From assembly GCA_016702605.1 (NCBI GenBank), contig JADJDQ010000004.1, forward strand, positions 310,001-374,000: a stretch of DNA of 64,000 nucleotides, given 5' to 3'. The stretch's first letter is position 1, and each line of letters begins with the position of its first letter. Source of the DNA: Candidatus Intricatilinea gracilis (lineage in GTDB: Bacteria; Pseudomonadota; Gammaproteobacteria; Burkholderiales; Burkholderiaceae_C). Made by a program: the position numbers and the translations under genes. The notes beneath the pieces were generated by a model. The model saw only the letters and a program-made list of their open reading frames with translations, searched no databases and was not told the origin of the DNA. Shown here piece by piece: positions 53,002 to 61,342 of the stretch.

Positions 53002-54408
53002 ATGAATCCCATCAGTCAGAAACTCATGCGGACCTGGGCGGACATGGGGCCGCGATTTCTGCCCTTTGCGGACGCGGCGACGCCTGACCTGCCGCTGTCG
53101 CGCCTGCTCCGGTTGTCGCTGTTCCAGGTCTCGGTGGGCATGGCATTGGTGCTGCTCATCGGCACGCTGAATCGCGTCATGATCGTCGAGCTCAACGTGC
53201 CGGCCGCCTGGGTGGCGGTGATGATCTCGCTGCCGCTGATCTTTGCGCCTTTTCGCGCCTTCATCGGGTTCAGGTCGGACACCCATGTGTCGGCGCTGGG
53301 GTGGAAACGCGTGCCTTACATATGGCGCGGCACGATGGTGCAGTTCGGCGGTCTTGCCATCATGCCGTTTGCGTTGTTGGTGTTGTCAGGGGGCGGAAAT
53401 GCCCATCAATGGCCCGCATGGGTCGGGCACATGGGCGCAGGATTGGCATTCCTGCTTGTAGGCGCTGGCTTGCACACCACGCAGACTGCCGGCCTCGCAT
53501 TGGCCACCGATCTGGCTCCGGTCGAGTCGCAGCCCAAGGTCGTCGGGCTCATGTACGTGATGCTGCTGCTGGGCATGATAGGCAGCGCCTTCATATTCGG
53601 CGAGGTGCTCGCCGAGTTCTCGCCAGGCCGCCTGATACAGGTGATTCAAGGTGCTGCCGTGGCGACCTTGATACTCAACGCGATTGCCCTGTGGAAACAG
53701 GAGTCGCGCAAACGCACGAGTCGCGTCGAGCAAGAGAAGCCCAGCTCCTTCAAGGAGGCCTGGGCTGCCTTCACCCACGGTGACAACGCGATACGCCGCC
53801 TGGTTGCGGTTGGTCTTGGCACCATGGCTTTCAGTATGGAAGACGTGCTGCTCGAGCCGTACGGCGGGCAGATTCTCGAGTTGTCGGTAGCTGCCACCAC
53901 CAAACTCACCGCGACGTTGGCAATTGGTGGTTTGCTGGGTTTTGGCCTGGCGTCCAAGGTATTGAGCCGCGGATTCGACCCGTTTCGCATGGCAGCATAC
54001 GGCGCCATGGTCGGGGTGCCGGCATTTCTGGCGGTCATATTTTCGGCGCCGCTGCAGTCTCCGGTGATGTTTGGACTGGGGACACTGGCGATTGGTTTTG
54101 GCGGTGGCCTGTTCGGCCACGGCACGCTGACGGCCACCATGAATCACGCCCCAGAAAGCCAGGCCGGCCTGGCGTTGGGCACCTGGGGCGCTGTTCAAGC
54201 ATCTGCCGCGGGTATGGCCGTGGCGCTGGGTGGCGTGCTGCGTGATGTGGTGAGTGGCTTGGCCGAGCGAAATGGCTCGTTCTTCGGCCACAGTGGTCCG
54301 GCAACGGGCTACATCTTTGTGTACAGCATCGAGATTGTCTTGCTGTTTGCAGCCATGGTGGCCATGGTTCCGCTGCTGCGCAACTTCAGGCGCGTGGCAA
54401 CCGCCTGA
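53002..54408 (+). CDS. pucC: Light-harvesting assembly protein PucC
   Basis: Twelve-helix membrane protein of the BCH2/LhaA/PucC family needed for LH2 assembly, 468 aa. It contains FLPFADAATPDLPLSRLLRLSLFQ-type N-terminus, LGWKRVPYIWRG, GAGLHTTQTAGLALATDLAP and the late GLALGTWGAVQA. Beside pucBA, it is taken as PucC; the second homologue next to puhA is LhaA. It is convergent with pucBA, a rearranged order compared with the usual pucBAC. Confidence 0.92.
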   Translation: MNPISQKLMRTWADMGPRFLPFADAATPDLPLSRLLRLSLFQVSVGMALVLLIGTLNRVMIVELNVPAAWVAVMISLPLIFAPFRAFIGFRSDTHVSALGWKRVPYIWRGTMVQFGGLAIMPFALLVLSGGGNAHQWPAWVGHMGAGLAFLLVGAGLHTTQTAGLALATDLAPVESQPKVVGLMYVMLLLGMIGSAFIFGEVLAEFSPGRLIQVIQGAAVATLILNAIALWKQESRKRTSRVEQEKPSSFKEAWAAFTHGDNAIRRLVAVGLGTMAFSMEDVLLEPYGGQILELSVAATTKLTATLAIGGLLGFGLASKVLSRGFDPFRMAAYGAMVGVPAFLAVIFSAPLQSPVMFGLGTLAIGFGGGLFGHGTLTATMNHAPESQAGLALGTWGAVQASAAGMAVALGGVLRDVVSGLAERNGSFFGHSGPATGYIFVYSIEIVLLFAAMVAMVPLLRNFRRVATA

Positions 54409-54413
54409 AGTGA

Positions 54414-54449
54414 ATCTGGGGCCGGAATGTTGACATTCCGGCCCCAGAT
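54414..54449. terminator. Long perfect hairpin between pucC and pucA
   Basis: A 16-base perfect stem (54414-54429 with 54434-54449) and TTGA loop, beginning 5 bases after the pucC stop and ending 24 bases from the pucA stop. It can fold on either strand. No T-run follows, so it may act as a shared 3' mRNA stabiliser as much as a terminator. Confidence 0.7.
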
Positions 54450-54472
54450 GGGCGAAGCCAAATCGCAGCCCT

Positions 54473-54706
54473 CTATTGGGACTTCGACGTCTTCTGTTCG
54501 GTAGACGCCACCACGACCTTTGCCGAGTCGGTTGTTTCAACCGCTGCGGTCTTTGCCTTGGTACCGCCGTTGTAATACGCGGGGAACCATGTCGTGTTGT
54601 TCAGCAGGGCCAGATGCACAAGCAGTGCAATCAAGGCAACACCGCCGAGGAACAGCGGCAGGCCCACGGTGGGCTTCACAACCAGCCAGATCTTTCCTTG
54701 GTTCAT
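54473..54706 (-). CDS. pucA: LH2 antenna alpha polypeptide
   Basis: Peripheral antenna polypeptide, 77 aa. It starts MNQGKIWLVVKPTVGLPLFL, as in Rubrivivax and other LH2 alphas. The ligand His lies in ALLVHLALL, followed by TTWFPAYYNGG, whose two Tyr sit at the positions that tune B850. The long charged C-terminal tail (about residues 52-77) is typical of betaproteobacterial PucA. Confidence 0.95.
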   Translation of the reverse strand: MNQGKIWLVVKPTVGLPLFLGGVALIALLVHLALLNNTTWFPAYYNGGTKAKTAAVETTDSAKVVVASTEQKTSKSQ

Positions 54707-54718
54707 GTTCTGTTCCCC

Positions 54719-54874
54719 TTAATGGAGCCAGGGCGTGTAGATGTACGCGAGCAGGTGCGCAAGTGCGGCGATGAAGCCGAAAATACGTGTGCCCTCGATC
54801 ACATGCCGATGCAACTCCTCGGCTTCCGGCAACGTCAAGCCAGTCGGCCAGACTTTGTTCGGATCGATTTCCAT
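54719..54874 (-). CDS. pucB: LH2 antenna beta polypeptide
   Basis: A 51-aa antenna polypeptide. It starts MEIDPNKVWPTGLTLPEAEE and ends LAYIYTPWLH. Two His residues are visible, HRHVIEG for B800-side contacts and ALAHLLAYIY for B850. A gaggag ribosome site lies 7 bases before the ATG. pucA follows 12 bases downstream. Confidence 0.96.
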   Translation of the reverse strand: MEIDPNKVWPTGLTLPEAEELHRHVIEGTRIFGFIAALAHLLAYIYTPWLH

Positions 54875-54976
54875 AACGACTCTCCTCGTGAATCATTCGA
54901 TCAAATTCGTGCTGAACCCGCACGCAGGTTGTCGATGGCGGGTGCCACGACGCCTCCCTTTGTCATTCTTGTGTAG

Positions 54977-54994
54977 TGTCACTCTAGGCTTACA
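54977..54994. promoter_or_regulatory. PpsR operator 1 upstream of pucBA
   Basis: TGTCACTCTAGGCTTACA, exact TGT-N12-ACA, 103 bases before pucB. It covers the -10 candidate. Confidence 0.82.
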
Positions 54995-55009
54995 TGATGG
55001 TATCGTCAA
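54981..55009 (-). promoter_or_regulatory. Candidate promoter of pucBA
   Basis: Minus strand -35 TTGACG (55004-55009) and -10 TAGAGT (54981-54986) with a 17-base spacer, each box inside one of the two PpsR sites. Confidence 0.6.
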
Positions 55010-55021
55010 TTGAGGCTGACA
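55004..55021. promoter_or_regulatory. PpsR operator 2 upstream of pucBA
   Basis: CGTCAATTGAGGCTGACA, one left-arm mismatch (C for T), 27 bases start-to-start from operator 1. The remaining gap to puhE (55022-55198) shows nothing. Confidence 0.65.
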
Positions 55022-55198
55022 CTTGTCGCGCGCTCGCCCGATGCGGGGTCGGTTTGGTCAAGCTCAATGTGTTGCACTTGAAATTGTGTCGACGCCCTGC
55101 CAGCACCAGTCAATGCCGACCGGATGCCAGTGGTGGGGCAATGAATACACGGCACAGGACGCGGCAGGTCATTGATGCAGAAGGTTGGGTCGGCCTCG

Positions 55199-55969
55199 TT
55201 AGTCGAGGGCTGCTGCCTCGCGTGAGCGCAAGCCCCACTTCCACAGGGCCTCGGGCGGTAGGGGCAGTACCAGCATGGCGTGTTCGAGTGCGCCCAGGGC
55301 CAGCAAGGTGCCTACGAGTGCCAGTCCCGGCGCTTGCATGGCTGCGGCATCAAGCGCTTGTTGCCAGACCCACCAGGCGGCAGCCGAAGTGACTGTGATC
55401 GATACCGGGAACAAGGCGTTCATCGGTCGACGCCTGAAGTAGCTGTGCAGATAGCGCAGGTGCGGGGGCAAGAAGGCCTCGCTCAGATTGCGCGCACCGA
55501 GAAAGAGGTTGAGCTTGGCGCTCTGTCGCATGATCCAGAGTGCCAGAAACGTCCACAGCCCGATGCGGTTCTCGCCGTCGCCCACGGCAATCCAGACGGC
55601 AGCAGCCAGCACCAACAATGCCAGTTCGTGATGCAGCACCGTCTGAAATGCCAGCCAGGTGCGTTGCCGGCCCTGTACGCCGGGCGGGCAGGGCTCGCGT
55701 CGTGGGCCGGTGACGATGCCCAGCAAGAAGGCGATCTCCTGCCAGGCCCACACCAGCAGCGCACAGGTGAAGGCGCAGTAGCCGCCGCTGGCGCCGGTGT
55801 CGGCGCGGGTGCCCACCAGGCCCCACAGGGCGGCGCCCAGGGTGATGGTTGCCATCGTCATGGTGGCGGGAAAGGTCGACCTCGGCAGCCCGTCGAGATA
55901 CAAGATGAATCCGGTGCTGAGCCACCAGATCAACAACGCAAACAGGACCGGCCAGATCAGGGACGACAT
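55199..55969 (-). CDS. puhE: Photosynthetic complex assembly protein PuhE
   Basis: Polytopic membrane protein (DUF3623) of 256 aa that in Rhodobacter affects reaction-centre assembly and bacteriochlorophyll supply. The start at 55969 gives MSSLIWPVLFALLIWWLSTG, a membrane helix. Six or seven helices are predicted. WAWQEIAFLLGIVTGPRR and HHELALL are family blocks. It follows acsF by 4 bases and ends the puh run. Confidence 0.92.
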   Translation of the reverse strand: MSSLIWPVLFALLIWWLSTGFILYLDGLPRSTFPATMTMATITLGAALWGLVGTRADTGASGGYCAFTCALLVWAWQEIAFLLGIVTGPRREPCPPGVQGRQRTWLAFQTVLHHELALLVLAAAVWIAVGDGENRIGLWTFLALWIMRQSAKLNLFLGARNLSEAFLPPHLRYLHSYFRRRPMNALFPVSITVTSAAAWWVWQQALDAAAMQAPGLALVGTLLALGALEHAMLVLPLPPEALWKWGLRSREAAALD

Positions 55970-55973
55970 GGGG

Positions 55974-57041
55974 TTACCAGGTCGGCGCCATGTGTATCGT
56001 CTTGGGCAGGTCGTGTTCACGTGTCGGCAGCAGGTAAAGGCGCGCAAACGTGCCAAAGCCCTTCACTGCACAGACCGCCTGCTGAAGCTTGCCGACGAGT
56101 CCGCCGCGTGCCTTGGCTGCGTCCATGGCTGCGGACAACACACACAAGCGGTCCATGCCAGCTCGGAATACCGGGTGGTCGATGTCGAGTGTGAACGGGA
56201 ACGCCTGCTTCGAGATCTGGCTGGTGATGCGAAACACCGTGTAGTCGTATTCGGTGGCGTTCAGGCCCATGGCGTCGTGCATTTCGGGCCGGTTGTGGTC
56301 GCGCACGAACATGGTTGCGTACACCGCCAGCAAGAAGAACCGGATCCACAACCGGTTGCCACCAGTCAGCAGTTCGGGCTTCGAGCGCAGGATCAACGCG
56401 AACGATTCGCCGTGGCGGAACTCGTCGTTGCACCAGCGTTCGAACCAGCGAAAGATCGGATGGAAGCGCAGCTCGGGATGGCGCTCGAGCTGGCGGTAGA
56501 TGGTGATGTAACGCGCGTAGCCTATCTTCTCGCTGAGGTAGGTGGCGTAGAAGATGTACTTGGGCTTGAAGTAGGTGTAGGCCTTGGTGCGCTTGAGTGT
56601 GCCTAGATCCACCGCCAGTCCGTAGTCCTTGAGCGACTGGTTGATGAAGCTGGCATGGCGCGATTCGTCGCGTGCCATGAAGGTCATCAACTGCTTCACC
56701 TCGGGGTTGTCCACGTGTTTGCGGATCTCGTTGTAGAGCACGCAACCCGAGAACTCCGAGGTGAGTGAACTGACCAGAAAGTCGAGGAACTCCTGCTTCA
56801 GCGCAGGCGGCAACTCACGGATCTGCGAGGCGAAGTCTTCGCTGCGCTGGAAGTGATCATGGTTGTTGTCGCCCTGGTATTCGGCCATCACCTGGTCCCA
56901 CTCGGCGCGCACCGGCTCGACATCGATGTCGTTGAAGGCCTTGAAGTCGGTGGTGTAGAAGCGCGGTGTCAACAAGGTGCTGGCTCGGGCACGCTGGATG
57001 GCATCGGTGGGGCTGGCAATCTGGTCGGCGGTAAGTTCCAT
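55974..57041 (-). CDS. acsF: Aerobic Mg-protoporphyrin monomethyl ester cyclase
   Basis: Oxygen-dependent diiron enzyme that forms ring E, 355 aa from the start at 57041. Diiron ligand motifs are visible: LVSSLTSEFSGCVLYNEI, FMARDESRHASF and FERWCNDEFRHGESFAL (EXXH pairs). It belongs to the oxygen-using route, parallel to BchE. It lies between puhC and puhE. Confidence 0.97.
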   Translation of the reverse strand: MELTADQIASPTDAIQRARASTLLTPRFYTTDFKAFNDIDVEPVRAEWDQVMAEYQGDNNHDHFQRSEDFASQIRELPPALKQEFLDFLVSSLTSEFSGCVLYNEIRKHVDNPEVKQLMTFMARDESRHASFINQSLKDYGLAVDLGTLKRTKAYTYFKPKYIFYATYLSEKIGYARYITIYRQLERHPELRFHPIFRWFERWCNDEFRHGESFALILRSKPELLTGGNRLWIRFFLLAVYATMFVRDHNRPEMHDAMGLNATEYDYTVFRITSQISKQAFPFTLDIDHPVFRAGMDRLCVLSAAMDAAKARGGLVGKLQQAVCAVKGFGTFARLYLLPTREHDLPKTIHMAPTW

Positions 57042-57088
57042 GGGGTGCTTTCGCAACGGGGTGGACGATCAGGCCTGAGCTGGCTGGT

Positions 57089-57544
57089 TCAGCGTTGTGG
57101 CAGGTCCAGCAGGCGGGCAAACGCCGTCGACTGGGCTGGGCCGAAGGATTCAATGTCGAGCCTGCGCTGCGTGCTGGGGTCGACCAGAGTCAGCCGTCCG
57201 TTGGCACGCGCCACCAGGTGAAACGGTGTGTCTGCGCCTATGCCCAGGCTGCGCCGCTCACGCACGAGTGCACGCAAGGCACCGCGCACGAACGGGTCGG
57301 CGCCGGGTTCGATCACACGCACGACCTGACCGTCACTGCCGCGCACGACGATGCCGCCATCTGCGCGGTCCTCGAAGCGCAAGGCCCGGTCGGCCAGCAC
57401 CTGGCCTGTGGGCGCGAATTCGCTCTCACCCGAGCTCACGAGCCGGTAGCCGGCCACCAGCAGCACGGTGGCGGTCACCAGCCCGACCAGTGCCATGAGG
57501 GGCACACGGGGCAGCGTCATGTCATGGCTATGGCTGTGGCTCAT
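57089..57544 (-). CDS. puhC: Photosynthetic complex assembly protein PuhC
   Basis: A 151-aa protein with a His-rich cytoplasmic start (MSHSHSHD), one membrane helix (about residues 14-36), and a periplasmic domain with VVRGSDGQVVRVIEPGADPF and GPAQSTAFARLL. In Rhodobacter, PuhC supports LH1-reaction-centre organisation. It lies 50 bases after puhB. Confidence 0.92.
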   Translation of the reverse strand: MSHSHSHDMTLPRVPLMALVGLVTATVLLVAGYRLVSSGESEFAPTGQVLADRALRFEDRADGGIVVRGSDGQVVRVIEPGADPFVRGALRALVRERRSLGIGADTPFHLVARANGRLTLVDPSTQRRLDIESFGPAQSTAFARLLDLPQR

Positions 57545-57593
57545 GGATGGTTGCCTAGACAGGTTGATGGAAGGTGTGGAACGGTCTGCAGCC

Positions 57594-58316
57594 TCAGGCC
57601 GCCATCGTCAGCCTGCGACCGCTGTGAGCAGGCCGTTGCGCCTGGCCTTGGCCCGCTTGTGCAGGTGTTGCAGGAGCTTGCGTCGCCTGTTGAGCCTGAC
57701 CGGCCTCCAGGGTTGCCCGCAGCGCATCGGCCAGCAGTTGCGCCGGCAGCTTCACGTCTGCCAGCGCGCGCAGCATCGGCTGGGTGCGCTTGACATGCCA
57801 GGGCCGGGCATGCGGCCACAGGTGCAGGTAGGCAATACGCTGTGGCTGGGTGATGAGGATGCAGATGTCGCCGCCTGCGCCGCTGGCACGGTGCAGGCTG
57901 GCCGACTCGATGCGCCGCAGCGGTATGTTGAAGCTGATCGACAACACGATGCCCAGGCGCATCACCACCCGCCGGTTGGTGAGTGTGTAGACGGTGGTAC
58001 GAGCCGACAGCCATGCCAACGCACAAACGAGGCCCAGCCCGGTCAATGCCAGCGGCAGCGGCCAGGCCAGAGAGGCCACGGCCTGCACGGCGCCACCGCC
58101 GTCCGCCAGCACCGAGCCGGCCCGCCAGGCCAGCATCAGCACGAAGTACACCGCCAGCGCGCGGACATGAAAGGCATCGACAGCCAGTCGGCGCCAGTCG
58201 GGCGACCCTTGCCACAGCAGCGTTTCACCAGCGGGCAGTTGGTCGGGCAGTCCGTGCATCGGCTCGAACTCGTGCTCGCCGCTTGGTTCGACGCGACGGG
58301 CTTTCAACACGCTCAT
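57594..58316 (-). CDS. puhB: Photosynthetic complex assembly protein PuhB
   Basis: Membrane protein of 240 aa with a PH-like domain, needed for reaction-centre assembly. The start at 58316 overlaps the puhA stop by 4 bases. HGLPDQLPAGETLLWQGSPDW is the typical start of the domain. Helices lie near residues 55-75 and 88-110. TVYTLTNRRVVMRLGI follows, then a Gln/Ala-rich tail. Confidence 0.93.
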   Translation of the reverse strand: MSVLKARRVEPSGEHEFEPMHGLPDQLPAGETLLWQGSPDWRRLAVDAFHVRALAVYFVLMLAWRAGSVLADGGGAVQAVASLAWPLPLALTGLGLVCALAWLSARTTVYTLTNRRVVMRLGIVLSISFNIPLRRIESASLHRASGAGGDICILITQPQRIAYLHLWPHARPWHVKRTQPMLRALADVKLPAQLLADALRATLEAGQAQQATQAPATPAQAGQGQAQRPAHSGRRLTMAA

Positions 58317-59080
58317 ATCAGCGGCTCCAGACGCGAGGGTTCGGCGTAGAGCGTGCCGGCTCCGTAGTACGCCGTGACACGTTCTTCTTCGAGCAGCGTG
58401 ATCTGCTCTGGCGACCTGGTGGTCGGCACGTCGGCGAACTGGTGGCCCAGCAGGGCCGAAACGTTGACCCGGTTCGGGGTGACCGAGGCAAAGTTCATCG
58501 GCAGCAACACGCGCCCACCGGCGTCGAGCTGGATCTCGAGGTAGCGGAACATGTGCTCCGAGCGGTCGATCCACAGATCGACCACGTCACCGGCAATGCC
58601 GCCATCAGCGCCACGCACGGTGAAGCCACGCGGATCCGGCCCTTTCGCATCGACATCGAAGCCTGGCGCGACTCGCAGCGGCACGATGCGTGGCTGGTTG
58701 TCGAGTGTCAGGTCGGGTACATCGGCGCGCAGGGCATAGGCACCTGGTCCTACACCAGCCAGCAAGGGGTTGCCGATCGGGTCGTAGGGGTTGCCGGGAT
58801 AGTCGTGACTGCGCTCCATATTGGGCACACGCGGGTCTTCACCCGAGCCCGGTGGCGCTTGTTTGGTTGTGCCGTCACGCATCAGGAAGGTCTTGGGCTC
58901 GGGCAGCCCCGGGAAACCTTCGAAGACTGCACGCCCCTGACGGCCATCGGCCACGAGCGGATAACCCTCGCGTTTGCTTTCGCGGTGCAGGTAGTAGCAC
59001 AGGCCGGCAAAGAAGATCCAGAACATGTACAGGACGACCTGAGCCAGGTCGATGGAAGCAGTGACAGCGCCGGTGGTCAT
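58313..59080 (-). CDS. puhA: Photosynthetic reaction centre H subunit
   Basis: One-helix subunit that caps PufLM and guides protons to QB. It has 255 aa from the start at 59080. The N-terminal helix is DLAQVVLYMFWIFFAG, followed by LCYYLHRESKREGYPL. The cytoplasmic PRC-barrel has GTVxDLW-like GDVVDLWIDRSEHMFRYLEI. It overlaps puhB by ATGA and starts 38 bases after the lhaA stop. Confidence 0.97.
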   Translation of the reverse strand: MTTGAVTASIDLAQVVLYMFWIFFAGLCYYLHRESKREGYPLVADGRQGRAVFEGFPGLPEPKTFLMRDGTTKQAPPGSGEDPRVPNMERSHDYPGNPYDPIGNPLLAGVGPGAYALRADVPDLTLDNQPRIVPLRVAPGFDVDAKGPDPRGFTVRGADGGIAGDVVDLWIDRSEHMFRYLEIQLDAGGRVLLPMNFASVTPNRVNVSALLGHQFADVPTTRSPEQITLLEEERVTAYYGAGTLYAEPSRLEPLI

Positions 59081-59118
59081 GGGTTTCTCCTCAGCAATGA
59101 AGGGCAGGCACTGCTGTG

Positions 59119-60593
59119 TCAGCCCGGAAATTCGGCGAGACCGAACTTGTTGCCCGCCATGCGCCTGGTCCGGCTGGTGCGAACCAGCGGACCCAGCGCC
59201 ACCAGCGTGGCAAAAAGCAGGGCGATCTCGACGTGATAGACGAGGCTGTAGCCGGTCGCCGGATGCGCCAGGGCGCTGCCCAGCCAACCCTGGGTCGCGG
59301 CGGCGGACACGATGTCGCGCAGCGCGCCGCCCAGGGCGATGGCCACACCGGCCGAGCTGGCCTGCACGGCGCCCCAGGCACCCAGGGCCAGACCGGGCCG
59401 GCGCCTTGGGTGTCGGGCAGATCCAGGCCCATGGCTTCGGTCAGGGTGGTGACGCTGAACAACCCGCCACCAAGGCCGATCAACAAGGCGCCGGCATAGA
59501 ACAGCCAGGCCTCGGCCAGAGGCTCGGCAAATACGACGGCAGCAAACGCGACGATGCCGATCAACGCGCCGACTGCCGCCAGGCGGATCGGGTCACAACC
59601 TTGTTGCAGCTTGGCGCCGGCCAATGCAAATGCGCTCAGTGCACCCAGTGCCGTCAAGGCCGTGAGTGACGAGGTGCTGCCCACTGCCAGGCCCAGGATC
59701 TGGCCACCGTAGGGTTCGAGCAGGATGTCTTGCATGCTGAAGGCCGCCGTGCCCAGGCCCAGCGCCCACATCAGTCTCTTGGCGCGTGGCAGGCCGATGA
59801 AACGCCGCCAGGCATCGGCGAAACGTTCGGTGTGTTCGGCGGCCGCCAGTTCCTCGGGCGAGCGCAGATGGCGCGGCCTGCGCGGCTCCTGCTTCCACAG
59901 CGCGACCGCATTGAGAACCATCGTCACCACGCCGGCGCCTTGCACCACCTGTATCAGGCGGGTGGGTGTGAAGTCGCGCAGCAACCAGCCCAGCAGCAGT
60001 GCACTGCCGACCATGCCAACCAGCAGCGACACATACAGCAGCGCCACCACACGCGGGCGGGTGTCGGCCGGGGCCAGATCGGTGGCCAGCGCCAGGCCGG
60101 CGGTTTGAGTGGTGTGCAGCCCTGCACCGATGAGCAGGAACCCCAGCGCCGCGCCAATCTGCCCCACCCAGGCCGGGCCCTCGCCCTGACCGGTCAGCAC
60201 CAGCAGCGCAAACGGCAGGATGGCCAGGCCGCCGAACTGCATCAGCGAGCCGAACCAGATGTACGGCACCCGCCGCCAGCCCAGCGCCGACAGGTGATGG
60301 TCACTCTTGTGACCCACCAGCGCGCGCAGCGGCGCAAACACGATGGGCAGCGCCACCATCAGCGACACCAGCCAGGCTGGCACCGCCAGCTCGACGATCA
60401 TGACGCGGTTGAGTGTGCCGTTGAGCAGCGCCAGCGCCAAGCCCACCGAGACCTGGAACAGCGACAGGCGCAACAGCCGGGGCAGCGGCAGGTCGACACT
60501 CGCCGCGTCGGCAAAGGGCAGAAAACGAGGCGCGACCTTGGTCCAGCCACGCACAGCGAGCTGGCTCAGGCGAACGCGTTCGCTGAGGTTCAT
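59119..60593 (-). CDS. lhaA: LH1 assembly protein LhaA, with single-base frameshift
   Basis: PucC-family membrane protein needed for LH1 assembly. The start at 60593 overlaps bchM by ATGA. The frame is good to GLDLPDTQGAG, then shifts near 59393. The rest (LALGAWGAVQASSAGVAIALGG to AGNKFGLAEFPG, ending at 59119) is in the next frame. One extra base in the CC at 59393-59394 restores a 491-aa protein colinear with PucC. Read as it stands, the frame runs on to 59091 with a scrambled end and loses the last membrane helices. It may be a base-calling error or a real mutation. Confidence 0.88.
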
Positions 60594-61300
60594 GCCTGGC
60601 GCACCCACTGCCAGGCTTGCGAGGTGTAGAAACCCACGGCGACCCGGCGGGTGTTGGCGGCCTTCCAGGCCTTGAGGTCGGCGTGTTCGCTGATCAGACG
60701 ATGCAGATGTTTTTGCCCCACCGGCACGATGGACGGTGCGCGGTCACCACGCGGAAACAGCCGTCCCACCGCATGCATGCCGGCCAGCAACGGTGTCTTG
60801 GGCGCGAAGGTGAACTGCATCGTGCCGCGGCAACGCCCGGCCCAGGCGCCCAGCACACGCGTGACGTCGGGCGCGTCGTAGTGGATGAGTGAGTCCATCG
60901 CCACCACGTGGTCGAACTCGCCCAGGGCCGGGTCGAGCATGTCGCCCGAGCGGAAGTCGATGCTGCCGCCGCCCAGGTCATGCGGCGTGCGTTCGCGTGC
61001 CAGTGCCACCAGGGTGGGCGACAGGTCGATGGCCAGCACCTCGGCGCCGCGCCGTGCGGCTTCGACGGCCAGCGCGCCGGTGCCACAACCGGCATCGAGC
61101 AGGCGCAGGCCGCTCAGGTCGGCGGGCAGCCAGTCGAGCAACTGGGCGCGCATCTGGTCGCGTCCGGCGCGCACCGTGGCGCGGATGCGGCCCACCGGTG
61201 CGGTGGACGTGAGCCGGGCCCAGGCTTGCACGGCTGTGCGATCGAAGTAGGTTTCGATCTCGCCGCGGCGCAGCTGATAGTCATTGGTACGCATGTCCAT
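60590..61300 (-). CDS. bchM: Mg-protoporphyrin IX O-methyltransferase
   Basis: SAM-dependent enzyme that methylates the C13 propionate of Mg-protoporphyrin IX, the substrate for both cyclases. It has 236 aa. It starts MDMRTNDYQLRRGEIETYFD. The SAM motif is LLDAGCGTGALAVEAARRG (about residues 67-85), with DSLIHYDAPD and QFTFAPKTPLL later. It is coupled to lhaA by a 4-base overlap; bchL is 42 bases upstream. Confidence 0.96.
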   Translation of the reverse strand: MDMRTNDYQLRRGEIETYFDRTAVQAWARLTSTAPVGRIRATVRAGRDQMRAQLLDWLPADLSGLRLLDAGCGTGALAVEAARRGAEVLAIDLSPTLVALARERTPHDLGGGSIDFRSGDMLDPALGEFDHVVAMDSLIHYDAPDVTRVLGAWAGRCRGTMQFTFAPKTPLLAGMHAVGRLFPRGDRAPSIVPVGQKHLHRLISEHADLKAWKAANTRRVAVGFYTSQAWQWVRQA

Positions 61301-61342
61301 GGGGTATTGCTCGTCGGTCGCGTTGTCGGGGTGGGCGAGGTG

